Part shown: one piece after another, positions 48,101 to 60,100 of the stretch
How the letters are laid out: each line of letters opens with the position of its first letter
Position numbering within the stretch: position 1 is the first letter of the stretch
The notes under the pieces: generated by a model
What the model was told of the DNA's origin: nothing
Database searches by the model: none
Seen by the model: the letters and a program-made list of their open reading frames with translations, nothing else
Made by a program: the position numbers and the translations under genes
From: Antedon mediterranea
Taxonomy: Eukaryota; Echinodermata; Crinoidea; Comatulida; Antedonidae
Direction: 5' to 3'
Assembly (NCBI RefSeq): GCF_964355755.1
Contig: NC_092675.1
Location: 25,894,412-25,958,411 of the forward strand
Length of the DNA: 64,000 nt

Positions 48101-51100
48101 ACCATGTATTAATGGTGGTAGTTGCCAGGTTGAAATCGATGGCAGCTACACTTGTCTTTGTACATCAGGATTTACAGGAAACAACTGTGACTTTCGTGAG
48201 TAATGCTTTTAATTATTATTATTATAATTTTTTCATTTTTATTTCTGTTTTTTGTATTTCTTTATTTTCTAATCATCATACTTATTTATTTATTTTTATT
48301 ATCACTGATTTATTATTAAATAAGTTGCCATTTGCTTTTGCTCTTTTATAACATTTTCTGCTGATTGTTCACCGCTTAGAAGCACCCTGCATTTTGCGCT
48401 GTATTAAATTGAACATTATTAATATTATTGTTATAAGTTATAAGTTCATTACATTCTGTTTTTTTTAAAGTTCTGTTTTGTTCTGATTTCCTCTAATAAG
48501 TAAACTTTATTCATTTTAGAAACTCTATCATCCTGTTCAAGCCTACCATGTTTGAATGGTGGTATTTGTCAACTTAGAAATGATGGTGGCTACAACTGTC
48601 TTTGCCAGTCACCTTTTTCTGGAAATAATTGTGAATTTGGTAAGAATTCTAATAAGGAATTTATCAGTTTGAATTGCTAATCATGTGAAATTGAATACCA
48701 AGATTCTCAGTATTTAGTTGTTTAAATAACTAGTGAGTTATCTGTCATGGACCATTTGGTTCAGGGATGATTCCTTTGGGCGGGACCTAAACTGATGGCC
48801 CTTCATTTTAAATAAGTATAGAGGCATGTTCTTACTTAATTTTATACAGGAAACACTGAATATCTGAATGTATCTCAAATTATATTCATCTATCCATATA
48901 ATAATTTCATTTCCTTTATGCTTGGTTTAGACATCTTCGTTATCATGATCCTACATTTTGTTTATACAAAATAGTTTAAAAAAAACAAAAATTACTGACC
49001 GCATCATATGTAAACTATGATTTGATTTTTTAAATGATGAATGAAAATAAATATTTTTTCTTTTTCAGGTATAGATTACTGTGCGCTTTATCAGCCTTGC
49101 TTTAATGGTGGTATGTGCATGAACCAGGCTGGTGGCAGTGTTGTGTGCCTTTGTACTGAAAACTTTTCAGGAGTTCAATGTGCAACACGTACGATATTAA
49201 CTAGTCTATTTAAAATTAGAAAAAATTTATATTAATACTATCTACTAAAATAGTTCAAGGAATGTTTTCAAGGAATGTTTTCGCCAATACCACCTTATTG
49301 CTACACATTTATCAAATTATTTTAAAGTTGTAGCAGAGGTTAAACTACATTCAAATTATAGAGTCCTGATTTAATTCCTGTCAATCTTATGTAGAGTATT
49401 TTGTGTTTGTTCTATGAACATTTTACCACTTAGACTTTGGAACTATAAAAGATTTTATTAATTCATTCAATCTTTATTTACTTTAAATCATTATTCTTAC
49501 AACAATACATAAACTTAAAGAAATATAATATTTATTTATTTATTTATTCTTTCTTTATTCTGCAAGCACTTTCAGTACTAGTGCACTGATTTCCAAAGTG
49601 GTACAGTAATTAAAAATATAACAAACATAATAAAATAAAGACAAAGAGTAATTGAAATATACATTAAAAATAGCAATCAATTTTAGAAAACAAAAAATTC
49701 AGTTAAAAATGTTGAGTACTAATTGTATTTTGGAATGAAGTTATTGAAAAATCTTTAAAGTTAATTTTTGATTCATTTGGAAGTTCATTCCAGCTTTTAG
49801 ATGAACGATAAGTAAAGGTTTTTTTGCCTTGACAAATGTTCCAGGTGGGGACAACTAAATTGAATATGAATATATATAATACAACTGCACTAGAATCACC
49901 TTCTGCATGAGTGTAGAAGTAAAATATTAAGATGTCCTCTTATTGTTACAGCTGTTACAAATGCCTGTTCCAGCTCTCCGTGTAATAATGGTGCCACATG
50001 CAGTAGTCAGGATGGAATATTCCAATGTGATTGTCCTACGGGATATACAGGATTAACTTGTGACACAGGTAAGTCAGAGTCAAATTATATAACTTAGTGC
50101 TAACCAATCAGTGTTGATAAGTATGCTCCAATTAAGTGGAAGATGAAAATAGTATGTACTCATTATCTATCATTCTTAAATACCATTTAGCACAGATTGT
50201 TTATTTTTTAATCTAAAAATTACAGCCTTCACTTTACAAATCTCAACTAACAACAGTAGTAGTAGTAGAAGTAGCCTTGGCTAAGAAAGTTTATGAATAT
50301 TGTTGGAAATACAAAATATCTCTTATTTAAAAAAATAGTTGTTTTTGCCTGTGAAAGCAGCCCATGTTTGAATAGTGGCACCTGTGTTGACATCGGATTG
50401 AATGTGTATTCTTGCACGTGTCCAACTGCTTACCAGGGTACTCGTTGCGAGATTCTTACAAGTAAGTAAATTTGTTGATTGTACTCTTGTTGTTTTTTCA
50501 TTTATTACTTTCCATATTTAAAATACAGTATTGTGTATTTGGAAAGATTACTACATTATTGTTTATTACTTTAATGCGTTTATTACAGGTACAATTCGAC
50601 CATGTGAAAGTGACCCCTGTTTAAATGGAGGTTCTTGCTTTGATAACCCTAATATCTACATTTGTTTTTGTCAAGAAGGCTTTGTAGGTACCAACTGTCA
50701 GTCAATAATAGGTATATATCTTTTTTCTAAATACATTTTTTATTACAGTTATAGTTTTAGATATAAATAACTGTAATTTTTTCTACATTTGTATGTATTA
50801 CTTAGACGTTTTTTATTTTGTTGTAAACTCTTCATTCAACCTTCTGGTTGTCTTTGAATAATTTATATCATTCGATCAATTCTAGAACATATGTGTTGCA
50901 TTTATAGCTACTATTTTGAACTTACTAAATGCAGTACCCTGTTTTGATTTTATTAAAATATTGAAAATATCTTGCTGTTTAACATGTATACCTGTAACAA
51001 AAAAATGTGAATAAAACAAGGACATCAAACATATCAATTAATGACAGGAAAATGAATGGTTTTTGATGCATTTAAAACAAGAATTCACTAAAACATAGTT

Positions 51101-54100
51101 AAATGCCAATATGCACACTTTAATTTTACAAAATCTGCACCTGAATCAGAAAATTACTATAAACATTGTCGAAAATAGTAAACTAAACACAGAGTATATT
51201 TTCTTTTACAGGCATGTTGCCATGTGATAGTAATCCTTGTCTTAATGGAGGAACTTGCATGACATCTGAATCTGAAACATCTTTCTTCTGCCAATGCCCA
51301 GAGAGTTTTACAGGGGTAAATTGTGAAACAGTGGTTATTATGCCATGTGATAGCAATCCTTGCCTCAATGGAGGAACTTGTATGACATCTGGAATGTCTT
51401 TTTTCTGCCAATGTCCAGAGAGTTTTACAGGTGTAAATTGTGAAACAGCGGTTATTATGCCATGTGATAGCAATCCATGTCTTAATGGAGGAAGTTGTAT
51501 GACATCTGGAATGTCTTTCTTCTGCCAATGCCCAGAGAGTTTTGCTGGTGTAAACTGTGAAACAGTGGTTATTATGCCATGTGATAGCAATCCTTGCCTC
51601 AATGGAGGAACTTGTATGACATCTGCAATGTCTTTCTTCTGCCAATGTCCAGAGAGTTTTACTGGTGTAAACTGTGAAACAGCGGTTATTACGCCATGTG
51701 ATAGCAATCCATGTCTTAATGGAGGAAGTTGTATGACATCTGGAATGTCTTTTTTCTGCCAATGCCCAGAAGGATTTACTGGTGTAAACTGTGAAACAGC
51801 GGTTACTATGCCATGTGATAGCAATCCATGTCTTAATGGAGGAACTTGTACGACATCTGGATTGTCTTTTTTCTGTCAATGCCCACAGAGTTTTACCGGT
51901 GTAAACTGTGAAACAGCGGTTATTATGCCATGTGATAGCAATCTTTGTCTTAATGGGGGAACTTGTATTTCATTTGGAACATCTTTCTTCTGCCAATGCC
52001 CAGAGAGTTTTACTGGTGTAAACTGTGAAACAGCGGTTATTACGGCATGTGATAGCAATCCTTGTCTTAATGGAGGAAGTTGTATAGCATCTGGAACATC
52101 TTACTTCTGCCAATGTCCTGAAAGTTTTGCTGGTGTAAACTGTGAAACAGCGATTATTGCGCCATGTGATAGCAATCCTTGTCTTAATGGAGGAACTTGT
52201 ATGACATCTGGAATGTCTTTCTTCTGCCAATGTCCAGAGAGTTTTACTGGTGTAAACTGTGAAACAGCGGTTACTATACCATGTGATAGCAATCCTTGTC
52301 TCAATGGAGGAACCTGTATTTCCTTTGATAGCATATACATCTGTCAGTGTTCTTCTATGTATGGTGGCAACAACTGTGAGAATGAAGGTAGATACATTAT
52401 TTAGTAAGCTGTAATTAAGGTCATTTTGTAATAAGCTAAATTGGTTTTTGTAATATGCACACAGAATTGTAATAGCCATCACAACAAGAACATTTCTGTT
52501 TTTTTTTACAATATATTTACTATCATAAAGCCCTGAATTTTAATATTTTATTTTCATTCCTTTTTAGTTCCTATAGTGTGTAATAGTAATCCATGTTTGA
52601 ATGGTGGACAGTGCTTAAGTAGCGGTGACTCATATACTTGTAACTGTCTGACTGGCTATGCTGGAGACAGTTGTGAACGAGGTAACCTTTCTTAACAGTA
52701 GTCTATTAAATGGCCCCATATTGTGAAGTAAAACATAATACCACATTTGCACTAGTGAATAACCTGCCCCTAATGGTAAATATATTCCATTGTTGTAAGG
52801 TGTCTTCTCTTGTATTGCTTCCATAAGATTGTAGGCTTATTGGCTTCCTGATTATTTCTGCTTTACAGTATTGTTTTCACATTCCCCAATTGTTACTCTA
52901 AAATAAAGATCCTGCTGTAACCTAAGGGATGTTTAAACTCCTTGCCAATTAAATTTGTTAGGATCACAATAAAATGTTTCTGAACTTTTAAACTTAATTT
53001 ATTGAGACATATCATAAATTGCTAAATAACTTTATTTTTAGAAACATTGTGTGATAGTGCTCCTTGTTTCAATGATGGTACATGCCTTCAATTGGGATCA
53101 GCTGCATATTTGTGTTTCTGTCAACCTGGATTCAGTGGTGTCAAATGTGAACTTGGAGGTAGCATTGTAGTGATCATTATTAGACATACATATTCCTTAA
53201 CTTTTAAAAGGATTTTGAAATACTATTATGTTTATAAACATTCACAAAACATACGGTAGCGGTATAAATGCTAAAATGCATACAGATTTGTCAGTAAAAC
53301 AAGGCCAACAGCCATAAGTCACGTGCTAAAACGCATAGTGATACCGGACCGACAGACAGACCAACAGACCGACAGACCGACCGACCGACATAGTGAACTA
53401 TAGAGTCGCCGCATCCACGCAACTAAAAAGTATGTATGAAATATTTTCAGACCAACTCAATGAATATACAATGATCTTTATAAGTGTTACTTTGTATTAA
53501 ATTCACCTTTTCTTGCAACCTTTTTAGTAAATGTGCTTTAGGGTTTTTTTTCTGCAAAAGTTACAATACACTACATATACATACATTTTACATATTTCTT
53601 CTATATATATCTATTAATTAATTAATTAATTTGTATGTTTAATATTAATTTAAATTCAAAACAGTTGACCAAGTTCACACCATTCAGTTTTAAAAGTTAT
53701 GAATTTTTTAATGAATTGTTTTCTAGATGCAGTTACTGAACCTGGAGTAACAACTCCTTTTCCTGAAATAACTGAGGTTAGACCTACAGAAACATCAAAA
53801 TCGACTATGACTACAGATTCATTGGCAAGCATGAATTTTAATACTACTGTTCTTGTCACTGAATCCACAAGTGAATTTGTGTCTGAATCTAAAGGAGGTT
53901 CTGATAGTGAATTTGAGTCTGATGTGTCTGCATCTGAAGATGGTTCTGATAGTGAATTTGAGTCTGATGTGTCTGAATCTGAAGGAGGTTCTGATAGTGA
54001 CTTTGAATCTGAATCTGAGGGAGGTTCCGATAGTGAATTTGAGTCTGAATCTGAAGGAGGTTCTGATAGTGAATTTAAGTCTGAATCTGAAGGAGGTTCT

Positions 54101-57100
54101 GATAGTGAATTTGAGTCTGAATCTGAAGGAGGTTCTGATAGCAAATTTGAGTCTGATGTCTCTGCATCTGAAGGAGGTTCGGATAGTGAATTTGTGTCTG
54201 ATGTGTCAGAATCTGAAGGAGCTTCTGATAGTGAATTTGAGTCTGAATCTGAAAGAGGTTCTGATAGTGAATTTGTGTCTGCATCTGAAGGAGGTTCTGA
54301 TAGTGAATTTGTGTCTGATGTGTCAGAATCTGAAGGAAGTTCTGATAGTGTATTCGAGTCTGATGTGTCAGAATCTGAAGGAGCTACTGATAGTGAATTT
54401 GGATCTGAATCTGAAGGAGGTTCTGATAGTGAATTTGGATCTGATGTGTCAGAATCTAAAGGAGGTTCTGATAGTGAATTTGAGTCTGATGTGTCAGAAT
54501 CTGAAGGAGGTTCTGATAGTGAATTTGAGTCTGAATCTGAAGGAGGTTCTGATAGTGAATTTGAATCTGATGTGTCAGAATCTGAAGGAGGTTCTGATAG
54601 TGAATTTGAATCTGATGTGTCAGAATCTGAAGGAGCTTCTGATAGTGAATTTGAGTCTGATGTGTCAGAATCTGAAGGAGGTTCTGATAGTGAATTTGAG
54701 TCTAAATCTGAAGGAGGTTCTGATAGTGAATTTGTGTCTGCATCTGAAGGAGGTTCTGATAGTGAATTTGTGTCTGATGTGTCAGAATCTGAAGGAAGTT
54801 CTGATAGTGTATTCGAGTCTGATGTGTCAGAATCTGAAGGAGCTTCTGATAGTGAATTTGAGTCTGAATCTGAAGGAGCTTCTGATAGTGAATTTGAATC
54901 TGATGTGTCAGAATCTAAAGGAGGTTCTGATAGTGAATTTGAGTCTGATGTGTCAGAATCTGAAGGAGTTTCTGATAGTGAATTTGAGTCTGAATCTGAA
55001 GGAGGTTCTGATAGTGAATTTGAATCTGATGTGTCAGAATCTGAAGGAGGTTCTGATAGTGAATTTGAATCTGATGTGTCAGAATCTGATGGAACTTCTG
55101 ATAGTGATATTGAGTCTGATGTGTCAGAATCTGAAGGAGCTTCTGATAGTGAATTTGAGTCTGAATCTGAAGGAGGTTCTGATAGTGAATTTGTGTCTGC
55201 ATCTGAAGGAGCTTCTGATAGTGATATTGAGTCTGATGTGTCAGAATCTGAAGGAGCTTCTGATAGTGAATTTGAGTCTGAATCTGAAGGAGGTTCTGAT
55301 AGTGAATTTGTGTCTGCATCTGAAGGAGGTTCTGATAGTGAATTTGGGTCTGATATGTCAGAATCTGAAGGAAGTTCTGATAGTGTATTCGAGTCTAATG
55401 TGTCAGAATCTGATGGAACTTCTGATAGTGATATTGAGTCTGATGTGTCAGAATCTGAAGGAGCTTCTGATAGTGAATTTGAGTCTGAATCTGAAGGAGG
55501 TTCTGATAGTGAATTTGTGTCTGCATCTGAAGGAGCTTCTGATAGTGATATTGAGTCTGATGTGTCAGAATCTGAAGGAGCTTCTGATAGTGAATTTGAG
55601 TCTGAATCTGAAGGAGGTTCTGATAGTGAATTTGTGTCTGCATCTGAAGGAGGTTCTGATAGTGAATTTGGGTCTGATATGTCAGAATCTGAAGGAAGTT
55701 CTGATAGTGTATTCGAGTCTAATGTGTCAGAATCTGAAGGAGCTTCTGATAGTGAATTTGAGTCTGAATCTAAAGGAGGGTCTGATAGTGAATTTGAATC
55801 TGATGTGTCAGAATCTAAAGGAGGTTCTGATAGTGAATTTGAGTCTGATGTGTCAGAATCTGAAGGAGGTTCTGATAGTGAATTTGAGTCTGAATCTGAG
55901 GGAGGTTCTGATAGTGAATTTGAGTCTGAATCTGAAGGAGGTTCTGATAGTGAATTTGAGTCTGAATCTGAAGGAGGTTCTGATAGTAAATTAGTGTCTG
56001 AATCTGAAGGAGGTTCTGATAGCAAATTTGAGTCTGATGTCTCTGCATCTGAAGGAGGTTCTGATAGTGAATTTGTGTCTGATGTGTCAGAATCTGATGG
56101 AGCTTCTGATAGTGAATTTGAGTCTGAATCTGAAAGAGGTTCTGATAGTGAATTTGTGTCTGCATCTGAAGCAGGTTCTGATAGTGAATTTGTGTCTGAT
56201 GTGTCAGAATCTGAAGGAAGTTCTGATAGTGTATTCGAGTCTGATGTGTCAGAATCTGAAGGAGCTTCTGATAGTGAATTTGATTCTGAATCTGAAGGAG
56301 GTTCTGATAGTGAATTTGAGTCTGATGTGTCAGTATCTGAAGGAGGTTCTGATAGTGAATTTGACTCTGAATCTGAAGGAGGTTCTGATAGTGAATTTGA
56401 ATCTGATGTGTCAGAATCTGAAGGAGGTTCTGATAGTGAATTTGAATCTGATGTGTCAGAATCTGAAGGAGCTTCTGATAGTGAATTTGAATCTGAATCT
56501 GAAAGAGGTTCTGATAGTGAATTTGAGTCTGATGTGTCAGAATCTGAAGGAGGTTCTGATAGTGAATTTGTGTCAGAATCTGAAGGAGGTTCTGATAGTG
56601 AATTTGAGTCTGATGTGTCTGAATCTGAAGGAGGTTCTGATAGTGAATTTGAATCTGATGTGTCAGAATCTGAAGGAGCTTCTGATAGTGAATTTGAATC
56701 TGAATCTGAAAGAGGTTCTGATAGTGAATTTGAGTCTGATGTGTCAGAATCTGAAGGAGGTTCTGATAGTGAATTTGTGTCAGAATCTGAAGGAGGTTCT
56801 GATAGTGAATTTGAGTCTGATGTGTCTGAATCTGAAGGAGGTTCTGTTAGTGAATTTGAATCTGATGTTTCAGAATCGGAAGGAGGTTCTGTTAGTGAAT
56901 TTGAATCTGATGTGTCAGAATCGAAGGTAGGTTCTGATAGTTACTTTGAGTCTGATGTGTCTGAGTCTGAAAGAGGTTCTGATAGTGAATTTGTGTCTGA
57001 TGTTTCAGAATCAGAAAGAGCTTCTGATAGTGAATTTGAGTCTGATGTGTCTGTATCTGAGAGAGGTTCTGATAGTGAAGTTGAGTCTGATGTGTCTGAA

Positions 57101-60100
57101 TCTGAAGATGGTTCTGATAGTGAATTTGAATCTGATGTGTCAGAATCGGAAGGAGGTTCTGTTAGTGAATTTAAATCTGATGTGTCAGAATCGAAGGTAG
57201 GTTCTGATAGTTACTTTGAGTCTGATGTGTCTGAGTCTGAAAGAGGTTCTGATAGTGAATTTGTGTCTGATGTTTCAGAATCTGAAAGAGGTTCTGATAG
57301 TGAAATTGAGTCCGATGTGTCTGTATCTGAGAGAGGTTCTGATAGTGAATTTGAGTCTGATGTGTCTGAGTCTGAAAGAGGTTCTGATAGTGAATTTGAG
57401 TCTGATGTTTCTGAATCTGAAGATGGTTCTGATAGTGAATTTGAGTCTGATGTGTCTGAGTCTGAAAGAGGTTCTGATAGTGAATTTGAGTCTGATGTTT
57501 CAGAATCTGAAAGAGGTTCTGATAGTGAATTTGAGTCTGATGTGTCTGTATCTGAGAGAGGTTCTGATAGTGAAGTTGAGTCTGATGTGTCCGAATCTGA
57601 AGATGGTTCTGATAGTGAATTTGAATCTGATGTGTCAGAATCGGAAGGAGGTTCTGTTAGTGAATTTGAATCTGATGTGTCAGAATCAAAGGTAGGTTCT
57701 GATAGTGACTTTGAGTCTGATGTGTCTGAAAGTGGTTCTGATAGTGAATTTGTGTCTGATGTTTCAGAATCAGAAAGAGGTTCTGATAGTGAATTTGAGT
57801 CTGATGTGTCTGTATCTGAGAGAGGTTCCGATAGTGAAGTTGAGTCTGATGTGTCTGAATCTGAAGATGGTTCTGATAGTGAATTTGAATCTGATGTGTC
57901 AGAATCGGAAGGAGGTTCTGTTAGTGAATTTGAATCCGATGTGTCAGAATCAAAGGTAGGTTCTGATAGTGAAATTGAGTCTGATGTGTCTGTATCTGAG
58001 AGAGGTTCTGATAGTGAATTTGAGTCTGATGTGTCTGAATCTGAAGATGGTTCTGATAGTGAATTTGAGTCCGATGTTTCTGAATCTGATGTAAGGTCTG
58101 ATAGTGAATTTGAATCTGATGTGTCAGAATCTGAAGGAGGTTTTGATAGTGAATTTGAGTCAGATGTGTCTGGATCTGAAGGAGGTTCTGATAGTGAATT
58201 TGAGTCTGAATCTGAAGGAGGTTCTGATGTGTCAGATAGTGATTTAGAATCAGAAAACTCTGAAGGATTGGAATCAATTGATGTCACAGACATAATGCAT
58301 GATGTGTCCATGGTAACATACACAAATGGCATGTCTAGCACAAGTAGCTCTAGAACAAAGTTTGATGAACCAACACTTGCTCCGATCACTGGCATGAGTA
58401 ACATAGCAACCTTTTCCATGGCTTCTCACACTTCATTAATGGTAATTTTCGTAAAACTTCATAACATGGTATTGTAAAATTATTTTAGCATATGTGAATA
58501 TTTGCAATAGCATAATACTGTATGTGTTTGTTGTCATTGAATACAGTAGTGTATAATTTGGATGTATGTATAGAAATTGATTTAAACAAAATATGCAATT
58601 GTAATACCATGTCATAAGGTTTTATTTCTTTTTATAATATAAAATCATCTAATCTTTTTCTATGTATATTCTTTAAATGCAGGAGGAATCGTTATTCATA
58701 TTGTATGGTACTATGGTATTAACCTTTGAGTAGTTATGGAAATTTGTTTTTAAAATTTAAAATTTGATTGCAAAGCTAACAATCATACAACATGGTGATA
58801 AAAGTATACAGAAATTAATAATAATTCAAATCATTCTGAGAAATTTAAAGTTTAAGATCATATACTGAATTGGATATTACAATTGGAATATAAATTTTGC
58901 TCTGTTATTATATAAATTGGAAAATGGGTTAAAGAAATAGGCTAAAAAAGAATTAATTTTAATTTGCAAAAAACAAGCTAACAGCATGATAATATAACAA
59001 TATACAGAAATACTATTTTCGGTTGTTTTAAGTTTTACTGATTTGGATATACCCATTGGAACATTAAATTATAATAATCTGATATTATGAATAACATGGT
59101 TAAAGGCAGCTAGTCCAACCCAGAAAGTGCATGTTTTTTTTTGCTGTTAGGTCAGCATGATAGTTATTCTCTAATTCTAGCACCTCAATTTAGATACACT
59201 ATGTGCATGGACATTGCAGAATAAGGCTATTGACATTGTTAACCATAAGTGTAATTCAAAGTTTTCTATAGGCATTGTTGACTGGAAGGAAAAGTGTGTG
59301 TGTAATCCCTTGTTTTTAATGGGTATGGTCGACCATGCTTCTTATTTCTGTTGTCTATTATTAGCACAATTGAAGTAGACACACGATTGACTTAATTGCT
59401 GGTTGATAGAAAACACGCTAGAGTGTCACTCAACTATGCCGATACAAAATGATAAATTGCACTCACAGTTGTCCATGCCACACAGTCACTTCAAAAGCTG
59501 CATGGCATATTGCATGCTATTTTCTATGAATGGTAGTATTTCAATGCAGTGCAGTGAACAATTTCATTCATGTATAGTCTTATTATTCAACAAACTCTAA
59601 ATGGCCAAAAGCCTAGTATTCACTATTATCAGAACCTTTTAAATTTTACTTTGCATCATCTCATTTTGGTTTGACTATGATTTTAAATCATTTCATTGAA
59701 TTTTCTTGTTTGATGTGCCTTTCAATTTTATTTTTTAAGTTCCATTCTTGTTATAATTCACAATAATTGCATGTCACAATTGCACAATCTTCTCTCTAAA
59801 GCACGTTTGCCCTTGAAACAGAAAATCAACATCAACACATATTTCAGTAAAAACTGTAGCTTAAATTTAAATTTAATTGTTTGAAAGTTTTTAGTATAAA
59901 GTAGAACCTCTATCTAGATTACACCTATTCAGGTAGCACACCTACTTAAGAGACACTTTGTTGGGAACCAAAGTTTTACCCCTTATGCGTTCAACTGTAA
60001 TTCAGAAATATTATTTACATGCAATGTTATATTTAATGAAAGTTCAACTGTATTCCAAAATCATACATTTGCAATAAAAACAATGTAAGGGTTAAACCTC

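Noticed and set aside
51157..51879. Antisense open frames of 240 and 213 codons over the EGF exon
   Set aside because: Shadows of the EGF repeat; no independent splice or start evidence.
53853..55994. 713-codon second sense frame (Leu/Val-rich repeat)
   Set aside because: Shadow of the same repeat in another frame. Phase from the upstream EGF exon selects the acidic frame.
53656..56025. 789-codon antisense open frame (Ser/Asp/Pro-rich)
   Set aside because: It is the mirror of the sense repeat. The sense frame has a splice acceptor, donor and phase continuity with its neighbours; the antisense frame has none and breaks up with repeat variants.
53727..58441. FAM20C (S-x-E) phosphorylation array
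   Set aside because: Checking the unit by eye, serines are followed by E at +1 or +3, hardly ever at +2. The CK2-type S-x-x-E pattern fits better.
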